38,979 nt of DNA from CAYGYG01 sp964354155. Lineage in GTDB: Bacteria; Hydrothermota; Tepidihabitantia; SM23-42; CAYGYG01. Within the stretch, counting starts at the first letter, position 1; every line of letters begins with the position of its first letter. The stretch is from assembly GCA_964354155.1 (NCBI GenBank), contig CAYGYG010000026.1:1-38979 (forward strand), given 5' to 3'. Below are positions 1 to 8,497 of this stretch, piece by piece. The notes beneath the pieces are model-generated. The model saw nothing but the letters and a program-made list of their open reading frames with translations. It was not told where the DNA came from and made no database searches. The position numbers and the translations under genes were made by a program.

Positions 1-1178
1 ACGAGGTTTTCAGCGGGCCGTGTGTGATGCTCTATGAATGCATGGGAAATGACCTGTACGTTAGGAAATGGGCGGATACGATCCGGTACCCCGCCAGTTA
101 TGACCTCTTCTCAGCCCAGGATGCTGACGGCGACGGCAGACCAGAATTCATGGTCGGCTGGAAGACCCCCAGAGGCACCTGGACCTACGGTTTCAGGATC
201 TATGAGACGACCGGTGATGACCAGTATCAAATAATCTTTCTTGATTCGATCATGGGGATACGCAGCCGGAGACTCACTGCCTACAGCGATTGCGGGGACG
301 TTGATTCTGACGGATATCCTGAGATCGTCTGGGCGATTGGTGATGATTGGTATGTGTACAAGGCGACCGGTAACAACCAGTTTCAGAGGATCTTTGAAGC
401 TTATCCTCGTCCCAACGGCAACGGTCACATGACCACGAAGGTTTATGTCTATGATCTTAACGGTAACGGATATCCTGAGATATTTGAGACCGGAGAGATC
501 GAGAGCACGTCAACCAGAACCGAGACCAGGGTATGGGAAATCGAAGGCGTGCGCCTTCACCACCCCAATGGAGGAGAAATCCTACAGCCTGGCTCTCAAG
601 TGCCCATCACCTGGGAGAGGTTCACCCCGCCCGGGGCAGATTCGTTTTCTCTATTTGTTTCTTTCAATAATGGGGTTGACTATCGGACTATCGCGACCAT
701 AAGACAATCAGAAGACACGGTTTACGCGTGGTCTGTACCGGATACGCTTTCCGACAGCGTCAAACTCATGATCTGGGCCTACGGCCCGCCGAGGCCGGGG
801 GAGAATACACCCAGGGGCACCGCGTGGGATTTCAGCGACTCCACCTTCGCCATACGGCAAGTCGCCGTTGGCGAAGTAGCGAGTAGAGAGGAGCGAGTAA
901 CGAGATTACGAATACTACAAAACCCGACAACAGCGAAACAGGGGATCAAGATACGTTGGACGTGGGACGAGGGACGTAACGGAACCGGCAAGGCCGATCG
1001 CCCTGCGCCATCCGCCAGGCTTCAGATCTACGACGTTTCTGCGAGTCTTACCCAATCCTTTGCCATTAGCCATTCGCCATCAGCCATAGGCCCGCTTAGG
1101 CTGCCAGCGGGCGTTTACTTCGTGCGGTTGGACGCTGAGGGCAAATCTGTCACCAGGAAGGTTGTTGTTTTGGAATAG
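1..1178 (+). CDS. Exported FG-GAP/VCBS-like repeat protein with C-terminal sorting domain, 5' end missing
   Basis: The frame is open from base 3, so the gene starts upstream of the window; the GTG/ATG at 24/27 is internal. Seen: Asp-rich calcium-binding-like loops of the FG-GAP/VCBS type, such as DADGDGRPE, DVDSDGYPE and DLNGNGYPE, each followed by a short beta-rich stretch, as in integrin-like propeller repeats. A Ser/Thr-rich domain beginning HPNGGEILQPGSQ follows, as in many secreted proteins of this group. The C-terminus carries the sorting-domain signature (LQIYDVSASL, then GVYFVRLD and VTRKVVVLE). Role inferred: a surface or secreted protein; enzymatic activity cannot be assigned. Good confidence for the class, none for the substrate. 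Part of the tail (about 860-1085) looks like low-complexity insertion relative to a normal CTD. Confidence 0.8.
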   Translation, partial: EVFSGPCVMLYECMGNDLYVRKWADTIRYPASYDLFSAQDADGDGRPEFMVGWKTPRGTWTYGFRIYETTGDDQYQIIFLDSIMGIRSRRLTAYSDCGDVDSDGYPEIVWAIGDDWYVYKATGNNQFQRIFEAYPRPNGNGHMTTKVYVYDLNGNGYPEIFETGEIESTSTRTETRVWEIEGVRLHHPNGGEILQPGSQVPITWERFTPPGADSFSLFVSFNNGVDYRTIATIRQSEDTVYAWSVPDTLSDSVKLMIWAYGPPRPGENTPRGTAWDFSDSTFAIRQVAVGEVASREERVTRLRILQNPTTAKQGIKIRWTWDEGRNGTGKADRPAPSARLQIYDVSASLTQSFAISHSPSAIGPLRLPAGVYFVRLDAEGKSVTRKVVVLE

Positions 1179-1241
1179 TGTTGGGCTGTTGATTTTATGA
1201 AAACCTTACTTTTCGACCGGGTTGAGAAGTGGGAAAGTCCG

Positions 1242-1571
1242 CTACAGCCTGACTGTCTTCCCCCTTATTTTTATCTCGTCACTTAGAAGAGTACCTTTTT
1301 CTTTCGAATTGAATTCTGCTTCGGTGTATCCCAGGGCTTCGATCGGGGCCATAATCCCCGCACGGGCGAGGACGGCCCCTAAGACTTCAAGCCTTCTCAA
1401 TAGATTAAGACGTCTAAAACTGTTGGAAATAACGGCAACGTCGATGTCGCTGTGTATTTCTGCTCGCCCCTGAGCATGCGAACCATATACGATTATGCGT
1501 TCAACTTCGATACCGTGCGCCTCAAGGGCTTCTTTGAATCGCTTTAAACTTGATACTGTTTTTCTATCCAT
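1242..1571 (-). CDS. MNT-type nucleotidyltransferase, putative antitoxin partner of HEPN
   Basis: A 109-residue minimal nucleotidyltransferase. Seen: the signature GSHAQGRAEIHSDIDVAV, the GS-x10-DxD motif of the Pol-beta MNT fold, giving two metal-binding Asp residues. Family knowledge: in HEPN/MNT modules the MNT protein neutralises the HEPN toxin, in characterised cases by AMPylating it. The start overlaps the end of the upstream HEPN gene by 28 bp, so the two are translationally coupled. The gene sits antisense within a block of plus-strand secreted-protein genes, which suggests later arrival. An orphan NTase with another role cannot be excluded. Confidence 0.88.
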   Translation of the reverse strand: MDRKTVSSLKRFKEALEAHGIEVERIIVYGSHAQGRAEIHSDIDVAVISNSFRRLNLLRRLEVLGAVLARAGIMAPIEALGYTEAEFNSKEKGTLLSDEIKIRGKTVRL

Positions 1572-1930
1572 TTGAATACCTTCTTCGTAGTTTTCAAATA
1601 GCCGCTCGCGACTTTTCTTGTGTAGACCTTCAGCAGCTTCTTGAAATCCTCCGGATATCTGGTCACGATACTAACATCGCTCAACATGCTGACGAATTCC
1701 AGCATATCATCCGGCAAGCGGGTATTGCTCAATTCGAGAAGATACCTCAAATTGTGTGTCTTGGGCGGTATTCTGCTCGTCGCCGACTGCACGCGGGCCT
1801 TGAGTATCTTCTCGATTGCCAAATGACACATGAAAACAGTATAGATATGGCGGCGTGTGGCCAGCATGTGCTCCGCCGTCTTGAGATCGTACTTCGCCGA
1901 TATCAGCCAGTTTGCAGCCTTGTTGCTCAT
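1544..1930 (-). CDS. HEPN domain protein, putative toxin of a HEPN/MNT module
   Basis: A 128-residue alpha-helical HEPN protein. Seen: HLAIEKILKARV, PPKTHNLRYLLE and a C-terminal WIEKQ helix, the standard landmarks of the PF05168 HEPN class. The R-x4-6-H ribonuclease motif of toxic HEPNs is not obvious, so RNase activity is uncertain. It is the first gene of the pair. The start ATG at 1930 lies only 9 nt after a TATAAT box, so the mRNA is predicted nearly leaderless and no Shine-Dalgarno is present. The pair abuts an orphaned CTD remnant on the other strand. Confidence 0.85.
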   Translation of the reverse strand: MSNKAANWLISAKYDLKTAEHMLATRRHIYTVFMCHLAIEKILKARVQSATSRIPPKTHNLRYLLELSNTRLPDDMLEFVSMLSDVSIVTRYPEDFKKLLKVYTRKVASGYLKTTKKVFKWIEKQYQV

Positions 1931-1939
1931 TATCTGAAC

Positions 1940-1967
1940 ATTATACCCCGAATGGAGGAGTAGTCAA
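1940..1967 (-). promoter_or_regulatory. Promoter of the HEPN/MNT pair
   Basis: On the minus strand TTGACT (1967-1962), a 16-bp spacer and TATAAT (1945-1940). The expected transcription start is about 1933, three bases before the HEPN ATG. Confidence 0.75.
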
Positions 1968-1974
1968 CACTTAC

Positions 1975-2151
1975 GCAGACGGTGGTATGTCTCTGAAAGC
2001 CTACGACGCCGCCGGCAAGCTGGTGAAGTCACTTACTCTTCGCTCCAGGCCCCCTGCTCTTTGCTCGGTTTCTCTTCGCCCCGGCGTCTATTTCATCCGC
2101 TTGGAGGAGGGCAGCGCGTCGGTGACGCGAGAGGTCGTAGTACTCGACTGA
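1975..2151 (+). pseudogene. Orphan C-terminal sorting-domain remnant
   Basis: The reading frame ending at 2151 encodes a recognisable CTD: SLKAYDAAGKLVKSLTL, then GVYFIRLEEG and VTREVVVLD. It strongly resembles the tail of the gene ending at 1178. No passenger domain or plausible start lies upstream, because the frame runs into the HEPN gene on the other strand. It is best read as the 3' end of a secreted-protein gene whose 5' part was lost or replaced when the HEPN/MNT pair arrived. An independent small protein is unlikely. Confidence 0.6.
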
Positions 2152-2285
2152 CCGCGAGTCATTCTCCATTTCAACAATGTCGGAAATGTGAACATCGTGG
2201 ATGCCAGAGCTGTCCGCGCAGGGCGCCGCCGGCGCGAAGTGGTAAATAATCCTTGAACGTGCCGAGGGCGGGGCGTATTTGACCC

Positions 2286-2313
2286 TTGACATTCCTGCTG
2301 CCGGGACTATACT
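2286..2313 (+). promoter_or_regulatory. Promoter of the Asp-box secreted protein gene
   Basis: TTGACA at 2286-2291, a 16-bp spacer, TATACT at 2308-2313. A Shine-Dalgarno AGGAGG precedes the ATG at 2348, leaving a leader of about 28 nt. Confidence 0.75.
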
Positions 2314-2347
2314 TTCGTAATAGCATTGTTCAACACCAGGAGGCTTT

Positions 2348-4066
2348 ATGAAAAGGGTTTTAGTGATTGTCGGATTGTGGGGCATAATAGGATTTGCGAT
2401 TGACTGCAAAGTGACGCCGCGCGAGGTGTACGGACCGACGCATGTCAGGATCGACCCCAACTGGAGACCAAGTCCCACTGCGGTTCGGATCGACGCGGGT
2501 CCTGATCTTCGGTGCATCACCGGTTCCAATGCCCGGAACATCTGTGCTGATACTACCGGGAACAACGTTGCGGTGCTTTACGGTTTCACTTCGGGTGACC
2601 CGGACAACATCATGCAGACCAAGATTGCCTACTCGACGAACCGGGGCGCGGCCTGGCGGCTGTTCGGTCCGTTCTCGGTGCGCTACGTCAACTACCGCCG
2701 GATGTACGGCGGCATTGATGCGCGCGGCGGCAATTGGGTTGCGGCCGGCGAGGTGATCTACGGCGGCTGGCACGAGGCATACTACCGCGGTGGCGCCTAT
2801 AATGACTCCAGCAATGCCGCGATGGCCTTTGACGAGGGTGGTTTCCCAAACGGTTCATTCCAGAGAAGGGCTTTGCCCCAGTCTGGTACACCGGACCTCA
2901 ACATCTGGCTAACCAGCGTCGTAGTCCGGCCAGACGATCCCAACGTCGTCTTCTTCACGGCCGGCGACTATGATATGGGCGCGGGCGGACCGAAGGACGT
3001 CTTTGTGTGGCGTTCGACCGACGGCGGTTACAACTGGGGTGCACCGGCGGTGTTGGTTCCCGGCTCGGCGGTACCTAATGGTACCCACGATACCCCGGGT
3101 ATCCGGTGCGGCACCGGCGGGTATGTGTTCTGCTACTTCCAGCGGGAAAGCCTTATCGGAGCGGACACGTGTTTTCTGCCCTTCTACATCGAGTCCTCGG
3201 ACAACGGCGCGACCTGGGTTCCGGCGGGCGGCAAGTGCCTGTTGACTTCCATCCCCAACCCTCAGTACTCAGGTTGGTGGTATACGTATGACGCCGAGGT
3301 CATCAACAACGTACCCTACGTTCTGAACTCACCCGGTGTCCCGGGCCAGCATAGGGATCAGGTTGAATTCTTCAAAGCCAGCGGCCCGGTCGGCAACCGG
3401 ACCTGGACCCGCACCCTGATCGGCGGCAACACGCCTCCGGGGCAGGACTCGATCGTCCGCGAGGTCAACTTCGTGAAGGGCGAATACTTCCCGAGGTTTG
3501 CCAACACCTTCGCGGTCGTGGCCAAGATCACAACCGGTGCTGGGACCAGCCCGCGCTGCTGGACCACCAACAACCTGGGCACGAGCTTCACCTATCGCGG
3601 CAATCTGAATGTACCTCTATCGGCGGCAGACAACCCGCTTGAGACGGCAAAATGTCCGGGCCGGGGTACGGTTCCAGCGACCGATGCGTTCATTCACATG
3701 ATCTACTGGTCTATAAACAGCGTCTACTGGGAAGGCAGGAACGTGTGGGGGGACGACATCAATATGTCAGGTTCTGCGATCCAGAATTCGCGGTTGGTCG
3801 TCGAACCGAATCCCTTCGCGAGAATGACGTCAATCCGCTTGACCACGCAAGTGCCCAAAGTCAGAGATGCCGCCCTGAAGATTTGCGACGTCACTGGCCG
3901 GCCGGTGAAATCCTTTGACCTGGCTCCGTCGTCAGGGGGCTTACCCCATTCAATCATCTGGAATGGCCGCGACGACCATGGCCGGTCATTGCCGTCCGGA
4001 ATGTACTTTGTGACATTGAGGGCGGGAACTGAGTCACGGACCGCGAAGGTCATTATCGCCCGGTAA
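2348..4066 (+). CDS. Secreted Asp-box (BNR/sialidase-like) propeller protein with CTD
   Basis: 572 residues. A hydrophobic signal segment occupies residues 2-18 (MKRVLVIVGLWGIIGF). Asp-box motifs recur in the body: YSTNRGAAWR, STDGGYNWG and SSDNGATWV, the S-x-D-x-G-x-T/W pattern found at beta-propeller blade turns in sialidases and related extracellular proteins. The C-terminal ~90 residues are a FlgD-Ig/sorting domain: EPNPFARMTSIRL, LKICDVTGRPVKSF, WNGRDDHGRSLPSGMYFV and a basic end. No catalytic sialidase arginines were confidently identified, so glycosidase activity is not claimed. Start chosen for the AGGAGG seven bases upstream and the good promoter. Likely exported by Sec and attached or released by the CTD route. 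Confidence 0.8.
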   Translation: MKRVLVIVGLWGIIGFAIDCKVTPREVYGPTHVRIDPNWRPSPTAVRIDAGPDLRCITGSNARNICADTTGNNVAVLYGFTSGDPDNIMQTKIAYSTNRGAAWRLFGPFSVRYVNYRRMYGGIDARGGNWVAAGEVIYGGWHEAYYRGGAYNDSSNAAMAFDEGGFPNGSFQRRALPQSGTPDLNIWLTSVVVRPDDPNVVFFTAGDYDMGAGGPKDVFVWRSTDGGYNWGAPAVLVPGSAVPNGTHDTPGIRCGTGGYVFCYFQRESLIGADTCFLPFYIESSDNGATWVPAGGKCLLTSIPNPQYSGWWYTYDAEVINNVPYVLNSPGVPGQHRDQVEFFKASGPVGNRTWTRTLIGGNTPPGQDSIVREVNFVKGEYFPRFANTFAVVAKITTGAGTSPRCWTTNNLGTSFTYRGNLNVPLSAADNPLETAKCPGRGTVPATDAFIHMIYWSINSVYWEGRNVWGDDINMSGSAIQNSRLVVEPNPFARMTSIRLTTQVPKVRDAALKICDVTGRPVKSFDLAPSSGGLPHSIIWNGRDDHGRSLPSGMYFVTLRAGTESRTAKVIIAR

Positions 4067-4120
4067 CGATTTGCATTCTTCCCGGTCGCGGTTACTTAAC
4101 ACGGATTACTATACTTTCTG

Positions 4121-4210
4121 ACCTGGCCGAAAAGCACGGCAGGGGTTTGCTTCGTGCGGCTGGAAGCAGTCAGGGCGGCGGTGACGAAGAAAGTGGTGGT
4201 AGTCGAGTAA
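4121..4210 (+). pseudogene. Second orphan CTD remnant
   Basis: The frame ending with TAA at 4208-4210 reads TAGVCFVRLEAVRAAVTKK followed by VVVVE, the last strand pair of a sorting domain. No passenger domain or start is visible upstream. It is a short decayed copy, too short to be a functional protein. It indicates that CTD genes in this block have been lost or shuffled. Confidence 0.55.
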
Positions 4211-4242
4211 GTCCTCGCCGCGGGCCCGCGGCGGTCAGTCCC

Positions 4243-4288
4243 GAGATTGCCGCGTCCGCCAGACAGCACGGCGGACTCGCAATGACAA
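4243..4288 (-). repeat. Dispersed palindromic repeat, copy 1
   Basis: A GTCATTGCGAG ... GCAATCTC unit on the minus strand with an inner 7-bp perfect stem (GTCCGCC/GGCGGAC) and a 9-nt loop. The same outer ends recur at 29428, 30193 and 30275. The rest of the 4067-4471 gap holds only the CTD remnant and a promoter. Confidence 0.7.
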
Positions 4289-4424
4289 CATTCAACGGCG
4301 CCTTGCGCCGAAATCTCCGGCATCTGCCGAACCATCTTCGTAATCAACCGCACCTTGTGCCTTAATCAGTGTAATCGCTTCGTCAATCGCCGTAATCGAG
4401 GAGCGCGAGCTCCACAGAAACACC

Positions 4425-4452
4425 TTGACTTTTGACCCCCGATGAATATAGT
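4425..4452 (+). promoter_or_regulatory. Promoter of the subtilase gene
   Basis: TTGACT at 4425-4430, a 16-bp spacer and TATAGT at 4447-4452. AAGGAGG at 4461-4467 precedes the ATG at 4472. Confidence 0.7.
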
Positions 4453-4471
4453 TTCTCCACAAGGAGGCTGT

Positions 4472-6877
4472 ATGAAGAAGTTCGGTCTTGTCATGGTCGC
4501 AGCGGTGCTGGCTTTCGCTTCGAGAAACCCGCTGACTCCTGGGCCCATCGGCTACTACGCACCCGAGCCGGTCGGCGATGCGCACGTCGTCGCGATTACC
4601 AATTACAGTTTCGATCCTCTTGTAACCCAACCGGAACTGCCCGCCGATTTGAAGATGGGGAAATACTCCGGCGATGGAACCGGTCACTACCTGGTCCAAC
4701 TGCAGAGTCCAGTCTACCTGCAGATGATTCACGACATCAATAATACCGGCGCCAATCTTCTTGGCTGCCACTCGCGCTGCACTTTTGTCGCCAAAATGAA
4801 TGATGAGACCAGGGCGAAGGTGGCGGCCCTGCCTTTTGTACGTTGGATCGGCATCTACCAGCCGGCCTTCAAACTCTACCAGCACACGACGGCCGGTGCT
4901 GAGCACGGCTCGTTTCTGGTCTATCTGTTCCGCACCGAACATGTGGCGACGGCGGATCGGGATCTGAGAGCCATGGGTGCGATGATTCTGACCTACTCGG
5001 AGATCGAAGAGGTGAAGTTTCTGGCGGTCAATTGCCGCCGGTCCCTGTTGACCCGGATCGCCAATCTGCCGTATGTCTACTGGATCGAAGAGATGTTTCC
5101 GAGCGCGCCGGAAAACAACGAGTGTCAGTGGGTGAACCAGAAGGGTTTGCCGCCGACCGACACTACGCGTCCGGTCTGGCGTCAACGCATCTTCGGTGGC
5201 GATGCCTGGGGCGATCCCTCGGGCGATATTCTTGGCCACTGCGATGACGGACTCGACCCGGCGCACTATGCATTCCGCGACCCCTTGATCACGGTCAGCG
5301 ATACTGGTGAATGGCCGGCCAGCCGCAAGCTCCTTGCTTACAAGCATTTTCCCAAGGCCGGTGGTTTGCTCCGGACCAGCCACGGTACGCATACCGCGGG
5401 TACGGTCTGCGGCAATGATTCAGCCATGGGAGGTACTGACGCACGCGACGGCCATTCTAAGAACGCGCGGTTAGTCCATCTTTCGCCGATTCCATCATCC
5501 AGCGTCAATTTCATCCTCCTCTACAGCTACATGACCGACAGTCTGCGTAACCCCGCCAGCCGACCCGTCACCTGCTCCAATTCATGGTGGACGGGCACGA
5601 TGGGGCAATACACTGCAAAATCGATGGAGGTTGACCAGTTCTGCTGGCGTCACCGTAACTTCGTGATGATCAAATCGTGCGGCAACCAGGGACAGACCAG
5701 TCAGTACCGGATCACCGAACCAGGGAATTCCAAATCAGTCCTTTCGGTCGGCGCCCTCGGCAATGGAACACTGGCTACGAACCTGGCGACCTTTTCGAGC
5801 CGCGGTCCGGCTCCGGACGGACGGGTCAAACCGGAAGCCTGCACCCCGGGCGATCTCGTCTTCTCGGCGTCGTACAACACGACCAATTCGTACGTGAGCA
5901 TGAGCGGGACTTCGATGGCGGCCCCGTCCTGCAACGGAAGTATCGGCCTGCTCCGCTCCTACCTGCGCAAGGGCTTCTATCCGAGCGGTGCGCGTCGCGG
6001 TGCGGACTCACTGCGCTATGTCAGCGGTGCGTTGCTCAAGGCCATGATTGCCGTCTCCACCGATCCCAACATCGGATCGTACGTCATACCCAGTGACTAC
6101 GTCGGCTGGGGGAGATTCAACCTCGATTCCGTCCTTTTCTTCTCAACGCCGACGGTTGAACGTCGCAAGCTCCTGCTCTATGACGACACCATTGGCCTTG
6201 CCACCGGGCAGTTCCGTGACTATCAGTTCACGGTATCGGACGGTGCGGTACCGCTGCGGGCCGCGGTCATGTGGTACGATACAGCCGCCGCCGCCGGCGC
6301 AACCCGGGCGATAATCAACGACCTCAATGTCCGCATGATTGCATCCAACAGTGATTCTTTCAAGGGCAATCGGTACTCGGCCGGGCAATCGGTGCGTAAC
6401 ACGACGTTGCCCTACGATAGCATCGATGTTCTTGAGTGTTTCCGCGTGAACGCTCCCAACACCGGGCTCTGGACCCTGCGCGTCATGGCCCGCAACGTCG
6501 TCACCCGGCCGCAGCCCTATGCCGTCGTAATCACCGGCGGACTGCCGGCCACCGGTGTCCAGGAAGAAGCCGTCGAGATAACCGGCCCGATGCGGCTCGT
6601 GTTCGGCGATTTCAAACCGAATCCGGCGAGGATTGGCAAGAATGCCGTACGGTTCTATGCGCCGCACGCGAACCGCCAGTACACCCTGAAAGTCTACGAT
6701 GCCTCGGGTGTCCTGGTGAGGACCTTGCTTGAAAGCAGGTTGACGGTGAGCGGCTGGCAGACGGTTGTCTGGGACAGCCGGGACGGGCGCGGCAAGACCG
6801 TGGCCCCGGGTGTCTATTTCTACCGTCTCGATACGGAAGCAACCAGCCTGACCAAGAAAGCGATTCTGGTGAAATAG
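4472..6877 (+). CDS. Secreted subtilisin-like serine protease (S8) with CTD
   Basis: 801 residues from the ATG at 4472; an upstream in-frame ATG at 4442 lies in the promoter and is rejected. Seen: an N-terminal signal segment (MKKFGLVMVAAVLAFA), a ~220-residue N-terminal region resembling a propeptide, then the catalytic triad of S8 proteases: Asp258 in GHCDDGLD, His304 in SHGTHTAGT and Ser481 in SGTSMAAPS. The oxyanion Asn sits in SCGNQGQ. A beta-sandwich follows (about 560-690), then a CTD with FKPNPARIGKNAVRF, LKVYDASGVLVRTL and GVYFYRLDT. Family knowledge: extracellular endopeptidase, probably degrading proteins for nutrition. Overall order resembles Kp43-type subtilases. A strong GC hairpin separates it from the next gene, which is 65 bases downstream and probably co-transcribed. 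Confidence 0.92.
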   Translation: MKKFGLVMVAAVLAFASRNPLTPGPIGYYAPEPVGDAHVVAITNYSFDPLVTQPELPADLKMGKYSGDGTGHYLVQLQSPVYLQMIHDINNTGANLLGCHSRCTFVAKMNDETRAKVAALPFVRWIGIYQPAFKLYQHTTAGAEHGSFLVYLFRTEHVATADRDLRAMGAMILTYSEIEEVKFLAVNCRRSLLTRIANLPYVYWIEEMFPSAPENNECQWVNQKGLPPTDTTRPVWRQRIFGGDAWGDPSGDILGHCDDGLDPAHYAFRDPLITVSDTGEWPASRKLLAYKHFPKAGGLLRTSHGTHTAGTVCGNDSAMGGTDARDGHSKNARLVHLSPIPSSSVNFILLYSYMTDSLRNPASRPVTCSNSWWTGTMGQYTAKSMEVDQFCWRHRNFVMIKSCGNQGQTSQYRITEPGNSKSVLSVGALGNGTLATNLATFSSRGPAPDGRVKPEACTPGDLVFSASYNTTNSYVSMSGTSMAAPSCNGSIGLLRSYLRKGFYPSGARRGADSLRYVSGALLKAMIAVSTDPNIGSYVIPSDYVGWGRFNLDSVLFFSTPTVERRKLLLYDDTIGLATGQFRDYQFTVSDGAVPLRAAVMWYDTAAAAGATRAIINDLNVRMIASNSDSFKGNRYSAGQSVRNTTLPYDSIDVLECFRVNAPNTGLWTLRVMARNVVTRPQPYAVVITGGLPATGVQEEAVEITGPMRLVFGDFKPNPARIGKNAVRFYAPHANRQYTLKVYDASGVLVRTLLESRLTVSGWQTVVWDSRDGRGKTVAPGVYFYRLDTEATSLTKKAILVK

Positions 6878-6889
6878 TTCGGCTTGGGT

Positions 6890-6914
6890 GTCCCGCCGCA
6901 CCACGCGGCGGGAC
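6890..6914 (+). other. Strong intercistronic hairpin without U-tract
   Basis: A perfect 10-bp stem, GTCCCGCCGC (6890-6899) with GCGGCGGGAC (6905-6914), and loop ACCAC. It lies between the subtilase stop and the next Shine-Dalgarno. There is no run of T after it, so it is more likely an mRNA-stability or processing element, or an attenuating structure, than a rho-independent terminator. Confidence 0.6.
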
Positions 6915-6942
6915 GCCCCGGGTCTCCCAGAAAGGAGGATGG

Positions 6943-8478
6943 ATGGAACGAAGAGAATTCATCAAGATGCTGCTGGCCGGCGGTGCCGGCGCCGCGCTGA
7001 ACCGTGGTTGGGCTCAGAAACTGCTGACCGAAGGAAGCTTTGCGCTGCCACCCGTCCAGGTCAATACTTACTCGTCGGAGATCTGTATGAACACCCGGCG
7101 TTCCTACCACTCAGGCTATAGCGGCACGCTTTCCGATCAGATCATAGGCAATGTGCTCTGGGCCGCTTCGCGCGCCCCAGCGCTCGGTGCATCGCGCACC
7201 ATCTACATGGCCCGGTCGGATAACGTCTACCGTTATGACCCGGCCCTGCACGACATCATTGTTCACCGGACCGGCAATTGGATGTCCGAGACCAGCCTGG
7301 CCTTCGAAGTCGGGGTGGTCAGCGCTACGTCGGAAGAGGCCGGTGTCGCGCTCCAATTCGCCGACCTCGCCGCTTACTCTTTCTGGACCGGCACCAGCAA
7401 CCAGCCCATTTGTTGCATCAAAGAGAGCGGGAGGAGCAACGCCCAGACCGACTGGAATCCGTCTGGCACCATCCACATGGTTGGCTGTTATGGCCGAATG
7501 GCGACGGTCAGCGGGATTACGTCACAGCTGGTTGCGATCTCATCGAATAGCAGTCTACCCGACCCCTCGACCAACGGCAGCGTCCTTCTTGAGAATGCGC
7601 TGGCCAACTTAAGGCACGGCAGCCAGTTCTTGAGCACCGAGCTTACGCTGCAGCAGATATCGCAGTTGGCCTGGGCCTCTTACGGCAATACGCCCCACAC
7701 GGCGTCCGGCGGCCGGGCCGCCCTGACCGTACCTTCGGCGGTCGCCAACTACTACCTGACCGCCCGCATCTACATCGTCCGTTCGGTCGGCGTCGAGCGC
7801 TATCATATCCGGCTGCCTTCGGGCGGCGCGACGACCCGCGATCACCGGATCGAGCGGGTGACCACCGGCGACCGAAGGGCCCAATTGCGGACCGCCGTGC
7901 CCCGGCTGCCCGCAACCGCACCGAACTACATTGTTTTCTGCGCGGCTCAGGTTGCCAATTTCCAGTTGCAGGAAGCCGGCTATTGCGGCGGCGACGCCCT
8001 GCTCCAGGCTTCATCGATGAATCTGCAGGGCCATCTAACCGTCGGCCTATCGGCCGCAGAGCGGACCGCGATTCAGACGGCCTTAGGTATTCCGTCGGTC
8101 GACCTTCCCTTGCTTGTCTTCTCCAGCGGGACACCCGCCACCGCCATCGAGGAGGAACGACATGACGGGACCGGGGCGATCGAGATCACGCCGAATCCAT
8201 TCCGGGACAGGGTTACGATCGCACTCAACGGCGCAGACCAGCAGATCGGCGGATCTGCTGGAGGGGTATCAGGGCATCAGCAATCAGGGTTGCGAATCTA
8301 CGACTCCTCCGGCCGGCTGGTCAAGTCGTTTTCTCTCGCTACTTGCTACTCTCTACTCGCTACTTCGGTGGTCTGGGATGGCCGGGACAGCCGCGGTCGA
8401 CAAGTACCACGAGGAACGTATCTCTGTGTGCTCGCGACCGCCGGGCGAGAGTACCGCAAGCACGTGGTCAAGCTATAG
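6943..8478 (+). CDS. Tat-exported nitroreductase-like (SagB-type) protein with CTD
   Basis: 511 residues. A twin-arginine signal begins at once (MERREFIKMLLAGGAGAAL). Two regions each resemble a nitroreductase half: about 45-170 (TLSDQIIGNVLWAASRAP, then a strand ending VYRYDPALHDI) and about 225-385 (LTLQQISQLAWASYGNTP, VPSAVANYYLTARIYIV, then an amphipathic segment and ALGIPSVDLPLLVFSSG). The second matches SagB/ThcOx-like FMN oxidoreductases best. The tail (from about 405) is a CTD with ITPNPFRDRVTIAL and WDGRDSRGRQVPRGTYL. Family knowledge: these are FMN enzymes, and Tat export carries folded cofactor proteins. Substrate unknown; flavin-binding residues were not verified. AAAGGAGG sits five bases before the start. 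The DNA encoding the CTD contains short tandem repetition (8330-8365). Confidence 0.7.
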   Translation: MERREFIKMLLAGGAGAALNRGWAQKLLTEGSFALPPVQVNTYSSEICMNTRRSYHSGYSGTLSDQIIGNVLWAASRAPALGASRTIYMARSDNVYRYDPALHDIIVHRTGNWMSETSLAFEVGVVSATSEEAGVALQFADLAAYSFWTGTSNQPICCIKESGRSNAQTDWNPSGTIHMVGCYGRMATVSGITSQLVAISSNSSLPDPSTNGSVLLENALANLRHGSQFLSTELTLQQISQLAWASYGNTPHTASGGRAALTVPSAVANYYLTARIYIVRSVGVERYHIRLPSGGATTRDHRIERVTTGDRRAQLRTAVPRLPATAPNYIVFCAAQVANFQLQEAGYCGGDALLQASSMNLQGHLTVGLSAAERTAIQTALGIPSVDLPLLVFSSGTPATAIEEERHDGTGAIEITPNPFRDRVTIALNGADQQIGGSAGGVSGHQQSGLRIYDSSGRLVKSFSLATCYSLLATSVVWDGRDSRGRQVPRGTYLCVLATAGREYRKHVVKL

Positions 8479-8497
8479 ATGTTATGAAAGGAGAAAC

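Noticed and set aside
1912..2151. Start of a 79-residue protein at 1912
   Set aside because: The first ~20 codons overlap the HEPN gene and promoter; only the sorting-domain tail is meaningful.
2348..2410. Lipobox in the Asp-box protein
   Set aside because: The residue before Cys is Asp, which does not fit the lipobox.
4292..5392. 366-codon minus-strand frame
   Set aside because: Antisense shadow of the subtilase gene; composition follows codon bias of the plus gene and no domain is recognisable.
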